The position numbers and the translations under genes are program-made. Below the pieces are notes generated by a model. It was given only the letters and a program-made list of their open reading frames with translations, searched no databases and was not told the DNA's origin. Source: Helochares maculicollis (lineage: Eukaryota > Arthropoda > Insecta > Coleoptera > Hydrophilidae). From it: DNA of 54,178 nucleotides. Every line of letters starts with the position of its first letter. Positions within the stretch are counted from its first letter, which is position 1. Below, piece by piece: positions 11,994 to 25,128 of this stretch. The stretch is from positions 1 to 54,178 of the forward strand of contig JAWQRO010000123.1 of NCBI GenBank assembly GCA_033557835.1, given 5' to 3'.

Positions 11994-12986
11994 TTAAGTA
12001 TTGCTTGAAAATAAAACGTTGAAAAATGCTTCGATTTGGAAATTTTTTGGAGGAACGAAAACCTGAAATTTATGGATAGTAAAAGCTATGAAATTACCTT
12101 TTGATTCGTCTATTGCTTTCTTAATTTGGACTTCCTGGCTTTTCTTGTTGGGTTTTTTCAAAACCGGCGTTCCATACACCGAATAGCTGTGACCACCATC
12201 ACTGTTGAGAAATAAAAAGTATTCCTTGAGAGTTTTGATTTGCGCTTTGACTGGCCGCCCTCTGTTGTTTTCTAATTCCGATTCGCAATTCATGCGTCTG
12301 GTATTGTTAGTGAAGTTAAGCCTTATGCTGGAATTGACTTTTAGATTCCTATTTACTTTGTAAATCTTCAGGACTTTGAACGTAACCGAATAATTTTTTA
12401 CTCGGTCGGAGCTCATACTTTGGGCTTCGGCCAGGATTACGATATCTGCTTTGTACGCTTTCCTGGCGATGTCCTGCTGCTGGCATCTGTGGTTTTTGTT
12501 CTTCCTTTGCTTGTTGGTTTTGATGGCGGATCGCTGCGATCGCGATTCCAAGGATACGGTCGGTCGTACCGGTTCAAAATCCGATGGGGGTATTTGGGCC
12601 CATTGTTGATTTGGCGTTAATGTGGAAAATTTTGCGTTCGTTTCGAAGTCGCTTCGAGTCCGTCCGGTCTTTCTGTTCTTAGGATCTCGGTTTCTTAGTT
12701 TCCTAGGATGTCGTATCCTGTGTCTTTGGGGGTTGATTTCACTAAATTTTCTTTCTAATTCATCTCTTTTGTACCGCGAAATGTAACTCGTCGACAAGAG
12801 TCTACTCAAAAAGTCACTGTTACCATTATATGAACTTAATAAGCTAGAAGTTGATGAGGTATGAGAATTTATTTGACTAAAACTGCCCATCGTCGATCTA
12901 TCTATGGGGAAACCAGAACAACTTAAAATGGCTAAAACCACTATTAAGATAAAACATACACATCTTTCGAACGATATATTATACAT
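11994..12986 (-). CDS. First coding exon of a secreted protein with a TIMP/agrin-NtA-like domain; candidate vein (neuregulin-like EGF-receptor ligand)
   Basis: Seen: a hydrophobic signal peptide at residues 1-25; a Ser-rich stretch at 31-66; a furin-type site RYKR at 71-74; a very basic region 78-166; then a folded-looking domain, 168-296. This domain has cysteines at 168 and 234, the pattern ADIVILAEAQS and FKVLKIYK, and NxS/T sites at 198, 218, 224 and 227. The layout resembles the TIMP-like OB fold of agrin's NtA domain. A GTAATT splice donor sits at 12097, so the exon very probably ends at 12098 after codon 296 (phase 1); the remaining frame to 11994 would be intron. Inference: the combination resembles the N-terminal exon of the insect EGF-receptor ligand vein, whose Ig and EGF domains would lie in later exons. 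I did not find those in the 12 kb downstream. The product would be secreted and probably processed. The family name is tentative; the exon itself is well supported. Confidence 0.6.
   Translation of the reverse strand: MYNISFERCVCFILIVVLAILSCSGFPIDRSTMGSFSQINSHTSSTSSLLSSYNGNSDFLSRLLSTSYISRYKRDELERKFSEINPQRHRIRHPRKLRNRDPKNRKTGRTRSDFETNAKFSTLTPNQQWAQIPPSDFEPVRPTVSLESRSQRSAIKTNKQRKNKNHRCQQQDIARKAYKADIVILAEAQSMSSDRVKNYSVTFKVLKIYKVNRNLKVNSSIRLNFTNNTRRMNCESELENNRGRPVKAQIKTLKEYFLFLNSDGGHSYSVYGTPVLKKPNKKSQEVQIKKAIDESKGNFIAFTIHKFQVFVPPKNFQIEAFFNVLFSSNT
12096..12097 (-). other. Splice donor (GT) ending the secreted-protein exon
   Basis: The minus strand reads TCAAAAG|GTAATTTC across this point, a good insect donor. 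It truncates the open frame after codon 296 plus one base. Past it the predicted peptide becomes unremarkable. Confidence 0.55.
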
Positions 12987-13056
12987 GTCTAAAGGGGATT
13001 TAGGTTAAGTAAAATAGTCCGTCCCTTTAAGCTCGAGGTGCTTTTTTGGTGCGGTA

Positions 13057-13063
13057 TTTTATA
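13057..13063 (-). promoter_or_regulatory. TATA-box candidate for the secreted-protein gene
   Basis: TATAAAA on the minus strand, about 70 bases upstream of the ATG at 12986. A start of transcription near 13030 would give a short leader. An upstream TTCAGTGA resembling an insect initiator lies at 13331-13338, so other promoters are possible. Confidence 0.35.
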
Positions 13064-13069
13064 ACGTTT

Positions 13070-16000
13070 GACACGTCCAGGTGTCTTGTGCTATCAGAAT
13101 TTTTCAAATCCCGAAATTTCCTCATCTTCCTTGGGTACGTGTTCTACTTACTAGACACTGACGTACCGCAATTTGTTTCTTACATTTTACGTTGTTGTAG
13201 TTTTTCTCATAAGCACGACATCCTGGTGCCCAAAATCCAAAGAAATGAATTTTCTTCTCTATTATTTTTTATTGGCAAAATATAATTGATAACTGTGCAC
13301 TAGGAACAAATTAAAAAAATTATGAGGATTTCACTGAACTGCAGTAGGAAAATAAACGGGAGCACGTAACACAATTAGTTGAGAAAAACACTCGGGAACG
13401 TGGATACACTTTTGAAAATAGTAGTAACACTTGCGCACACGTTTGTAGGCCGGACGGATGCACAAAACAATTTGCTATCAAACGGTGTTGACTATCGTAA
13501 AGCTCACAGAGAACTGCTCTGCTGTGCGCCGATGAACGCATCTGGCGGTAGACGCTCTAACTAAATTCTCGTCAGATGATGTGAAGATAGACATTGTTTC
13601 AAGTCGTCGCGACGCGCTCTCTCCTTTTTTTATTTTTCTTTATTTTCCTTCTTCTAGGTTTGTTTTATTCGGAAAGTCTCGTACTTGTACTATTTATTCC
13701 TTGCATTGGCATCAGTAGCACGACACCGCCGCTCTTCTTCTCGTCCATGTTAGTTTTCGCGATTTCAGAATTTTCACTCCAGTTAACATGTGCACCTGTG
13801 ATTAAAACCGGCGGCAGTCGCCGGCGCCAAACCATTATCAATATAAATAAGGAGTATATTATATATTACTGCTAGTCTTAAATGAAAGGCGATATCTTTT
13901 ATCTTTTAGGTATAAAGTTTCCATGTGCGAAATCAAGATATATGTTTTGACTCGAGATTCGGCAAAACTTTTCGTTTTATCGACCTGCGAACTTTTAGCG
14001 ATTTCAGCGTTGGTGAATGAGGAGGCACTTTTCGATTTTTATACATTTCATTTACTTTACTTTTCACTTCGACCAATTTCGCTGCAATTTAAAGCGTATA
14101 TTTATTTTGAGATAAAGTATTTTAATCTACATACACAAAAATAGTGCTAAGCAGGTTCAATCCAGACGAAAAGGTTGGTTGGTTTCAAGTTGTGTTAGGT
14201 AAAATCTAACGAAATAGAACAAGAGTTTTGTATTTGCATTCGTTTATCGGTTTTTTTCTGATAGTTAAAGAAAAAATTAATGCTTTATGCTGCGGTAATT
14301 ATGAACAGGCGGCATTCTTTGGTTGATAAGAGAGGGTAGGGCTTGTTGATTGTAGTTTTCTGAAACTTTCAATAAGTCTAAGAGCAGTATGTAATATCAG
14401 CGTTCATTCATGAACACAAAATATGAGTGCAATATCTTGCTTGATAGGCTTAAATTTCGATTATACATTATCAGTGTATACCTCTATTGTACTATTCAAA
14501 TATATTTAGTAAAGGTCCAGTTCGGATTTTCTAGATTTACGGTCGAAATCTAAAATGATGTGTCTAACTGGATCACTTTATCATATAAACTAAAACTATT
14601 TGTACCAATATCCTATCTACGGGGCATTTGTACCTATAAGGTCAACTAGAATACGATTCGTCATGATTTTTGTTTTAACTTTCTCAGAAGGTGCTTTTTA
14701 CTTTTTACACAATGTGTGATGAAGAGAGAAAGATAATTTGATACCTGGATATATTTTTAACGCAAAGTTCTTTTCAAAGTAATTTTTGACTTGTTTGAAG
14801 TACTTGCATTTAGACCACTTATAGATAAAAATTAATATGAATACCTATAATTTTTTTGATGACAAGTTACCAAATTTTTCGAGTTTTAAGGATACTCCAC
14901 TTCTCATAATTTACGTTTATTTTGTCTTTTTTCACCGTCATAAGACGTAGGTATATATTTATGATTATCTACAAGCGCAGGAATATGCATGTATTTTAAA
15001 TAAATTAAAAGTTACCATAAATGGCAAAAAAATCATTTTCATTTGACGCTTTAACTCGACAGAATTCTGTGTCAGATACCTTAGTATGAGCAGAAATAAA
15101 TTTAGATGAATCTTTCGATACTAAGGAAATATGATTACTATGATTACTATGTATATGTTTAACGTGAAGCTGAGCGAAGTCAGTGCCTCAAATGAAACTG
15201 AAAAAGTTTTGTTTCATTGTCATTCAAGATTTTGTTTTGATTTATTTAAAATATTTGCAGATTTGTATGCTTATAGTTAAACAATAAGGTTAGCTCACTT
15301 TTTATAATTGGTGGGAAATCTGGTCATATTCCATCATTAAAGTAATCTTAACGTTTATCTATAAGCAATAAAAATGTAAAGTTAAAACAATCCAAAAAGG
15401 ATTTTAAAGAGCAATAAAAATCGCTACTTTCGTTTTCATTTAACGCTATAACTACACAAAGCTTCGTGTTAAACATAAACATAGTTATAAAATTGTCTAC
15501 AAATAAGCCAATTCATTTATATATCTTCCTGCTCATTTTATGTAGCAGACTATTTGCATGTCTTTCCAGCGTTTCAAGTAGCAGTATTTAGATAATATTT
15601 ATAATCGATTTATAATCACTTTAATCTACATATTTAAGTAAATCAATATCAAGTTAGACCGAAAAAAAATGACCTCTACACCTAATTTCAAAGACTCAAT
15701 GACAATTATATAACTCAGTAACGATCACATATCTACAGCATTTGCAAATTGTATATACCACCGATTCAAAATGCAGTGGGAAACAAATATTGCATTAGAT
15801 AAATAACAATAAATTTAAAAGAGTGTCGCTGATTATTGGTGGCAAAAGAACTGGTGCAGACAAATCTTTAATAAATCGGTTCGCGAAAAGCACATGCCAA
15901 ATATAAGTAATCGCAATCAATTGAAAACTTAAGGAATAATGTGTGCATATACATTGCAATGCGTATCAGGAAAAGAATATTTATTTTACGTTCTAAACAA

Positions 16001-19000
16001 ATTATTAAACGAAAATTTCAAGTTTACTATAAATTAAATAAGTATCTACTAGCAAGGTGCACAATCAACAATCAACAGTTTGTTAAACTCTCGATTGCGA
16101 TTTTTACTGCTCTAAAATTTGCAATAAATAAATATTGAAACAGATTACTGGAAGATAACGTAATACGAATGATTTTTTAAAAATATTTTGATATGATAGG
16201 AAAACAAGTTATTCAATCAATCAGTGAATATCGGCATTTAACCTGATTTCTGTGTAGAACCGTTCCATCAAATAACTCCATATGCTTGCCACCATTTTTC
16301 TAGCGCGCTTTTTTCCACGTCATCCTTCATTCCAAACAAATTTTCAACAACAGTCATGTCATACTATTAGCCGCTTAAGCAAACCGATGAACTTTTAAAA
16401 CGTCTACCGAGAATTGAAACAAACGCAAAAGCTCCATTTGCGCATTAAGCCTGATCTAAGACAATTTGTTTATGTTATCATAATCGAAAGACAAATAAAT
16501 TAGTTTGACATTTAAAATAATTTTACAATAAGTTATCCAGCATTATATGTTTGATTATTTTGTTAAAATAAAAGTGCTGTTTGCTGTTACAGTCGGCGAA
16601 GTTTAAAATTTATAACGCAAAATAAATAGCGTTAAAATGTCCTTATCTGGTTCCTGCATTTTTCAACGGTTTCCCTCTTCAGTTATAGGCACTTTTGCTT
16701 ATGTAACGAAATCGAGGAAAAATTGCCTAATCGTGAAATAGCATTGAGTGATATGAGCATTTTTAATTCAGCTCGCTATATACAGGTGTTCAGAAAATAC
16801 ATTTGATTCTCGTGCATTTACAAAACTATTTTTACGAAATTAAGTTTATAAAACGTAGCAGTCGAAGCGCAGTATGTAATCTGTTTATGTATTGTATTCT
16901 GATAGAAGAGAATCGATTAAGTGAAGAAAGATTTAGCGTCATAATAAACGAATACATAATGACAGAGGCTCAGAATATATTCCAATCTATTCTCCACGGT
17001 GGAAAAGATGTACCTCCAAAAATACTTCCCTGTCGCTCTAATGCTGTGTTACTAAATGTTCTCTAAATTTAGACGACTACACGTTTCCACCAATGAGCTT
17101 AATTTCAACTTAAAACTAAATCGCGAAACCAGATCGTTATGCTCCAGTGAGCAGATACGGACTGGCTAGGGATGAATTTAAGAGAAATTTCTGTAAATGA
17201 AGCCGTTAAGTGTGGATAATTTTCGTTTTCATTTTGCAATTTGAAACGAACGAAAATCGAACAAAATTTGTTTACAAATTCTGGTGTGAACGATATGAAA
17301 CAAGATCCTTCTCATTTACACCTCGGCTCCTCGCTTGATCGTTCATAAAATAAAGCCATGCGCCATCGGAGAGCATGTTTCTTAAAGAAGGTCCTTTTTC
17401 TCCGAAGTTTTATTTGTTTATTATGTAACAAGTGTGTTTATATTTTGCCAAAAATAGCGACTTTATTCGCAGTGATTTTTAAATATTTTTTTGCAATCTT
17501 ATGTGCTGCAAGGTTAGATACCTTTCGTGAATCAAATCTGTTTATTCGTTTATGAAGCCTCATGAAAGTCACATTGACTTACTCACTCACTATTATTTAC
17601 CTAAATCTATTTAACAGCATTTTAATGCACCAATAAAATATTTTAGTGCGGAATACTTTTCATCATTCTGATAGTTTTCAACGCCAAATAGTGTTGCAGG
17701 ATTGTGTTTAATGAAGGATTGTTTTTGATGGACTGTTATTACTAATACCGTGTATAACTGAATGCCATTTTTAATTCGGCATAGTGTTGGCTAGCGTACT
17801 TTATGTGCCCAGCTGCATTCAAATTTGATTAGTAATCGGGTTAGTGTCTTCATTTCAAATTCAAACAATCTAGGATGTATATACCCAAGTGTATTTTAAT
17901 CCGAGAATTGCAAATAAATATAGAACTTGTAGGTATGTACATGTGGGGATTTTCAGTTTAACTATTAAACATTTAAACAAACGTCTTCGTAATGGTACAG
18001 GCGCTCCTACAGTAGTTTAGAAAATTGTAGGATGGATGGAGAGATTCAACTTGCTTGTCATATAAATATATGTAGGAAGCGAAATATACATCGCGTCAGT
18101 ACTGATCATATGCTTCTTCCAGATCATCGTCATATGATTTTGCTCGAGAGTTGGCGGTTTTAAAGACTTGTTTGGGGCTTTAAATGGGAGCTTTATGATT
18201 TTGTGATGGCAATTTTCATTATTGTTATAAAGTACGTGGCTATAGTATTGTATATAGTGATTTTCAACCGAAAATATATCGGTAATTAAACGTATTGTTG
18301 TTTTGAAATGTTTTGAAAGTATTGCAAACAATTGTTAGAATTAGTTTGGGCACTTTTCTGTTTGTGGCTTCACAAATTCTTATTTACATCCAGTGTTTTG
18401 CAGTTTAATGCAATCAATTAAATTTTAGCCCTGTAAAACACTGAATTGTATTGTGCAAAAGAAGTAGGCGCTTAGTTTTAAAGTGATGTAACATTCAAGC
18501 TCAAATACGGCCAAAATGATAAATTAGTCTGAATAAAAGTCGTAGCTGCATTTTAATAAATAGCACCAGTAGCATGAGTAAACTATCAGGAAGTAGATTT
18601 GAATACTGAATAATTGAAAATAAATATTTTTTAAATGGGATTTGCTAGTAACGCGCAGTTAATGTTTAGTTTTTACTTAGCGCATTTGAAAATTTCCATA
18701 TTTGAAAATCTCAAGAACTAGATTTTAAAAATTTTGCATTTAATTTAGTTTCAAGCTTATAAGTCAATGTCTTAGGTCTTGAACTATACAGTCACTGTTG
18801 TATGAATAAAATATAGCTGAAAAAAGATAGCTTTTAAGGCTTACAAATTTTAATTATCTACGTAGGAAATTTTCGGCGTCTCAATACTTGAATTATTTCA
18901 ACAACTACTTTAAAGTAATAGGAAAATCATATGATTGCCTCGGCAAATATAAATGAAACCGCATTTCTACAAGGAGACACTTACTCAGTACGTAAATTCA

Positions 19001-22000
19001 CAAATCTTATTCACTGAAGTGAGTGTAGCAATACTTCGGAAAACTATTTTAGTTTCGGTGAATTAGTCAAACATTTGGAAAGCGTGAAACTAGGTTTGGA
19101 GGAAAGAAAATAAAAAGGAAATAACAGTCATGCTTTTATCGAATACGAATCATAAAGTCATAAATTATGAATATAGATTTAACGCATAAATTCTAGATAA
19201 GTGGCTCCATTGCTTATTTTGCGGTTGCTAAAATAAATTTTATTGCCAATACTAGCGATTGATTGAGAATAATGACATGTTCATTATTAAGAAAATTACA
19301 TTATTTTACTGCAATCTTTCCATATTTACCTCTCATTGGGCATATTTTCAATGCTTGTCTGCTAATGAAAGGCATATTTTCAAAATTAAAATTTACCATT
19401 CAATAATCATATCCCTTAGAAAATTTTACTTTTTATTATTTTTGCCGCTTACAAAACTTCGTCAGTTTGTATATAAAGTTTACTATTGTAGTCTCCGATA
19501 TTAAGTTTATTCAATGTAAAATTAATACATTTTTTTTAGATTTTATTAATCAGTTAATTTCTGGTCAAACTTTCATAAATCATATTCGATAATTTTATGC
19601 CTATGCAAACAAATTAGTAATCAACAGAGGGATTATAGTAATCAAAAGTAATGTGTATTTACAGGAAGTGGTAGCTAACTAAGAAAATAATTTTGTTTTG
19701 AGGATATTTATTTTCAATATTAATTGCAATATCCATAAAAGAAAGATTTTTTAAATTTGATCATCTTTCACATACTATTATTATTAGATTAATATTTACT
19801 GAAAAATTTTTAAAAATAAATATTTTGTGCAAACAACTATATAGCCTCAGCTAGTGAGAAACGCGCACCAATTTTATAATAAAAGCTTTTCCATTATACA
19901 TGCTCAATGAAGAATGCATAATTATTTATTAAAAATTGTATTTATTAAAGTCATTGTTTCAAAATATGACAATTATCGACTGAATTAAGTAGACTAAAAT
20001 TCTTATAAAATGTTTGACGATATAGCAAAATAGTTTCATTTCACCCTGTTGCTTATGTGTTTCCACCCACACACTTGTATTAGCTAAACGGCTGCTTATG
20101 GATTCTATGGAATACAATTTGAGTAGTTTGGAATATATTACGAGGGTTGAATGACTAGTCAGTAAGCTATTAGTGAGTCATTGGTAAATGCGTATAAAGA
20201 TATTCTACATTAAAATAAAATATTGGCAATTGCTTAGCATAACAATAAATATATAATTTTGACTTTTATTTAGAACGATGAAGTTTCTAAGGCTGCAAAA
20301 CAAGAAAACTGGGAAAAGACGTTGAAGAGATGCATCTTACTTCCAAACGCTTCATCATTTTATTAAACCTTGCTTATTTTTACATGAAGTGAACAGTTAC
20401 AATTCGATTTTAAATATTAACGAAACAACTTTCGAACGTTGTTTAAATTTTTTAGCTCCCCATTGATACTTGGATATTTAAGAAGCAATGTCTCAACCTC
20501 TCAGTGCGCCACTCATGACATATACCTTTGAACTATCACTCTGGGATACATACATCATTAAGACATTATGACTATATTAGTTAAGGAAATTAAACTATTT
20601 TGCGTTTTAGAGTTTAGCCAATCATGTGCATGCTAGGTACTTTTACTCATCCTATCATTAACAGCGCTAGTTCATTGATGACTTTTTTCGCGAGTTTAGT
20701 TCAGGACAAAAATGAAATCTGCATTTAGTATTCAGGTGTAGATTTGCAAGCGTGACAGTAATTGCATAGAATTGGCGTTACAATGTCAACTATTTCTATA
20801 ATCATTGCACACCAAGCTTACACACCAGCCTTTGTTTACAACAGTATCGTACGTTATCTATGTAAATTGATTCCACAAATTCGATTCAATATTCTTTACT
20901 GAAGGAAATCTGGATATTGTGATCTTATTTCCTTAATTTATTTAACGAATAAGAGCACTTCGTCTTCGTCGTACATGCCTTGTTTGCACATTATTGCAAT
21001 CGTCAAGAAATGCAAAAGTGGGCTTACAAAACGTTTTGATAGCATTTTGTAACACTAACAAATAGCATGAGAGCAAATGGTGCAAATACTTCTATGTTTA
21101 ATGAATTAAAAAATTTAAAGTTTGAAACTAAATAGCAATAATATCAATAAATAATTGTTAACAGTGCTATATTTATGAAAACTGTCAAGGAAATTCTTAA
21201 AATAGTTGCCTTTCAAATTTGAATGATAAATAATTGCAGGGTTGAACTATTAAGTGATAGATTTTTGGAAAAATATTAATAACTTTGCGTAGAGGCGCTT
21301 ATAGATTTAAATAAAATTAATTAAAAAGAGTTTATAATTATTAGAATTTCAATCATATAGCTTTGGTGCTTCAAAACGAACTACGATAAAATCTTTCCCA
21401 TGAATCTATAAAGTTTATGCATATAGAAATTATTTCAGCTTATCAATTTTGGAATGTGTATTTTTATTAAACTAGCTTATCTGGGGTTAATTACTGTCAC
21501 AAATTAATTTATGTATTTTTTTGATATTGATGAATTGTTTTAAAAATAAACAGTAAACATTGTATTCAATATTTTTCATGAAAACTACAAAAATATAAAT
21601 ACTGAATATTTCAAATCTACTATAAAACCGGTCGAGTGGAGAGATCTCACTCGATGAGCAATTATCATAGTCTTTTCCTCGTAATTTCTTTAAATCTTCA
21701 GTAAGATGCAGTGGTTGTTTTTAAAGCTTAGAGTATCGACTTAAAATATCATATAGCTGGTTTGTAGAAGCAAATCCTGCACGCGTAGTGAATAAAGACC
21801 CAAAACACTAAATTAGCAATGAATCATAGAATTTTTATTGCACCAGAGCTAAGTAGGGGCAAAGAAAATATGCATATACTAGTTTAGGCACATATTTAAA
21901 TTTTTCAATAACTGCAACTTCACCTCAAAAAGGAGCCTTTAGAAAAAGCAGAACATTTTTTTTCTTCACCATGGAAGGGGAGAAAAATTCTCGCTACTTC

Positions 22001-22900
22001 AAAATGCTGCACTGGTAAATTTAGGCTGAATCTCATCACCGTAAATGTTTTGCTCAAGAGGTTTACTTATGATATCTCAGAGATGTCAAAATACTCCTAA
22101 ATTAAAAACTTTTCATTAAAATGTAGCCTTAATTGAATTGTACGTACCCCATTAAAAATGTGGTTTGTTCCAGACTCAAGGTAAATCGTTTTTACTTTTG
22201 AATGCAACATCCTATTTTTGGGACATTGGCAAAAAACAAAGATTAAAACTGAAAGCAATGAGCGCTATTGGTCAGAATCGAGGCAAATAATGCACATAAT
22301 TGCGTGCAAATAAATAAAGAAAAGGAAGGAAAGAGATTTTGAAAATTTCACAAAATGAAGGAAATTTACTGACAAATACAAACCGACTTTCAACACATGA
22401 TTAGCAAAAAATTACAGTTCCAGTGTTTCATTGAGATAGTGAATAAAGTAAAAATATGGGAGTCGTGGACTTTTTATACCTCGTAAATATTATGTTCTAA
22501 TTATTTTTCACCCACATTTTTACATATAATTTCCATTTTGTTAAAAAATAGGACCGCGCATAGTTTTATTCTTAGGTAAAATCAATATCGATTTGGGTAA
22601 AAATAGTTGCAAACGATTAGCATTAATATGTTTGTACAATTAAATTATTTTTTATTGTGTTTGGACTGCCGCGGTTAATAGGTTACATTCCTAGCATAAT
22701 TACGATTTATAGATACAATATATAAATTTAGATATTCATGCAAGATTTTTATCACACATTTTAAAATACCAAAGCGTTTTTTATATAAATGTAAAAGTGT
22801 CAAAGTTCGAAATATTGTTTGATGTTAATTTTTACTTTTTTTGCAGGTCGTTCGAAGTTAATATTATGATAAAAATAAGTTATACATATTAGATGAGAGT
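13070..22900. other. Long gene-poor interval
   Basis: About 9.8 kb of AT-rich DNA without a supported gene. The first 800 bases (13.1-13.9 kb) are less AT-rich and contain open frames of low-complexity hydrophobic composition, which I read as promoter or leader DNA of the minus-strand gene. The rest, including short open frames at 16803-17066 and 18017-18331, shows no recognisable domain or repeat. Confidence 0.4.
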
Positions 22901-22920
22901 ATATGTATGCTCGATTCTAG

Positions 22921-23067
22921 TCTATTTTGTCAAACGGAGACGTAATTTGCATTGAAGGGGTCCTTGCCTACCAGAAATGGTTGAAAAATCCTGTTCGATC
23001 CACCGGCATAATTGGTGGAGGCACACGGCCAAAACCTACGCGTCTAACCACAGAAAAGATGCATGGG
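22921..23067 (+). CDS. Candidate internal exon, unknown gene
   Basis: A 49-codon open stretch is bounded on the left by a TTCTAG acceptor (ending 22920) and on the right by GGG|GTAATT (donor at 23068). Both boundaries are phase 0. It would encode a balanced, non-repetitive peptide beginning SILSNGDVICIEGVLAYQ and containing GIIGGGTRPKPTRLTTEK. Base composition is clearly richer in GC than its AT-rich surroundings, which is typical of exons here. A second possible acceptor (TTTTTTTGCAG) ends at 22846, but a stop at 22918 lies between it and this frame. I do not recognise the family and found no partner exon. Confidence 0.35.
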
Positions 23068-23069
23068 GT

Positions 23070-24160
23070 AATTTTAAATGAGAAATGCGCGTTTATAGCT
23101 CTGGCACAGTTACAAATTTTCTAAAGTGAAATTAATTCAGGATTAGTTCGGAATAATATAGACCGGAAGTAACGACATTAAAACGGAAATTATCGTGTCG
23201 TTCATTTGACACCATACGGTCCGACAGTGACTTGCCATTTTATGGTTAGTACTCACCTTCTTTTGTTGGAAAGGGTGAACAATTAATTTATTTTTTTTGT
23301 TTACTTTTGCCGGGATCCACCGTCTCGCCTGTTGAACATTGTCACAGACTATCATCATTATTATTTTATTATTATCGTTATAACTACATTATTATAAAAC
23401 CTGAAACATTCCCATAAGTAAATGAAAATCAAATTACACTTGAATATAATTAAATATTTCCGCGTATTGTTGCAATTTCATTGCCGTGATAAGATAAAAA
23501 CAATAAAATCTCAAGTGGATGTAGGTAAGTACTCGCGATGTCCAAAATTTATAGAATGAATGGAATTTACATTTTTAAACGGTTATCAAATGCAAGTTGA
23601 TGTAAAAGTAATTTTAATCGATAGTGGAGTATACCAATTGAAGGAGGCATTCTTCTTCTCTAAGGCTAATTACGCAACGCAAACATCATTATTATAACGC
23701 TATACAGATATAGTTGGCAGATAAAAAGCAAGAAAATTCAACCAGCCCTATTTTCTTGCGCTAAAATTCTGATTGAACCAAACACGGCAATAAATTAGAA
23801 AGAAAAATCAACCTTCAGCGTTCTAGACAGGCGGCTATTGGAAAAAACTTGGAAAACTTTGTATTTTATGAGATTATCATCCCTGTAAGCAAGCAGAATA
23901 TGGTTAGTGTGACGTAAGAGATATATACATTATCCTGTATCCCTTCTACTCTTCGCTGAAATCTCGGCTTGGGATAGTTTTTCAGAGGTTCAGAGGTCAA
24001 CGACTCTCTAAATGGATTTCAATAGGTAAACATTTTTACAACACCAATAAATGTGTAACGGATTTATTGCATTCGGCTGGAAGCGATATTAAAAATTTAG
24101 CGTTGAGTTTTATGGGTTAAAAAAATTTTGCGTTTCTGTAAGTTTCAGTTATATTGAGAT
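23070..24160. other. No gene seen
   Basis: AT-rich; nothing recognised. A minus-strand 71-codon open frame at 23143-23358 has no recognisable features. Confidence 0.4.
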
Positions 24161-24257
24161 AGCCACCAGTTAGACCGTTGCGGCTTGCTCCGAAAACCCG
24201 CGCAAGTGCTCAACTTCATTCAACATTTTCCATCGAAAATAGGCCATCAGTTGCACC

Positions 24258-24700
24258 ATGCAGTCGGCCGCCAAGAAAATCATCACGCTCTCAGGTATAA
24301 GTTAAAATAGTAAGAGCGAACAAATGTTATGTAAAAGTATAGTTAAGTTTTCCGAACACTGACTTCTCTAGTTGGTACGTCGCGACGCCGACGTCTAGGA
24401 GTGGAGATGCTGGCGCCATTGGTAAACCGTGGTGGCGCCCGCAAACGTTATCAATTTATGAAACTGCCTGAATCTCTTTCTAATTGTTTAGCTCTCGAAC
24501 AGTCGACCACTCGACGATTTTTTTTAATATTCATAACTCTTCCAGAGAGAGCTTTGCCCTCCGAGGAGCATCGATTCAAGTTCAGGGTCGTGCTGGGATC
24601 GTTCTGGATTTGCAGAAGGATAAATTTTGATGAAAATTTTTGTGAAAGCACCCGCGCGTGTGTGGCTGCAGGCTTTTTTGCAAAAACTCCTAATGTGTAA
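24258..24700 (+). CDS. Candidate two-exon gene, unknown 121-residue protein
   Basis: Exon 1 is coding from ATG 24258 to 24294 (MQSAAKKIITLS plus one base), ending at CAG|GTATAAG. A 77-base intron ends at TCTCTAG (24371). The phases fit, giving a continuous frame through 24700. The joined protein starts MQSAAKKIITLSVGTSRRRR and continues with a basic then mixed sequence. Just upstream, CCAGTTAGACC at about 24170 resembles an initiator followed by a leader of about 90 bases. The block is distinctly less AT-rich than its surroundings. No family is recognised. The second exon may end earlier, for example at TTG|GTAAAC near 24420, and the reading is not proven. Confidence 0.35.
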
Positions 24701-24729
24701 ATGTGCAAGGTATTCAGACAGAAGGTCAC

Positions 24730-25080
24730 GTGACGGACGATTTAAAATCGAACCACGGCGACATCTGAATTGCAAATTGCGTAAAACAATAACATAACGG
24801 TCCATCGGTCGTCTCTGATCTTCTATTTAAGTATGTACATATCGCACAACCGAATTAATTTAACACACACATTGCAGTTGTACTTTTTCAACGAGCTAAG
24901 AGCGCTCGAAAACCATTAAATTTCTTGTAATCTCAAATTCTTTAACATACCTCCCTATACGTGAGACGTGGGAACCCAGCGGGTGCGTCGGTACGCTTAT
25001 TAAACGTGAGAACCGAAAGAGCTACCCCAGAAGATCTATTATGCAAATATGTTTAAAGCGAACGATAACAGCAGAAATAT
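24730..25080. other. No gene seen
   Basis: Includes a less AT-rich stretch at 24960-25040 with several CACGT/GACGTG-like motifs. No coding frame is supported. Confidence 0.3.
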
Positions 25081-25128
25081 GCTTCATAGGGGATGATTTG
25101 TTTGAAAGTTACAGGTATATATAGTCAC

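Noticed and set aside
13594..13875. A hydrophobic plus-strand frame resembling a membrane protein
   Set aside because: The hydrophobicity comes from T-rich tracts (Phe/Leu codons) in promoter or leader DNA of the opposite-strand gene.
16230..16500. A block that seemed to resemble a transposase C-terminus on the minus strand
   Set aside because: Only a few residues matched and no catalytic or terminal features could be found.
18017..18331. A 104-codon minus-strand frame in the gene-poor interval
   Set aside because: Composition follows the AT-rich background, there are no splice partners and no domain.
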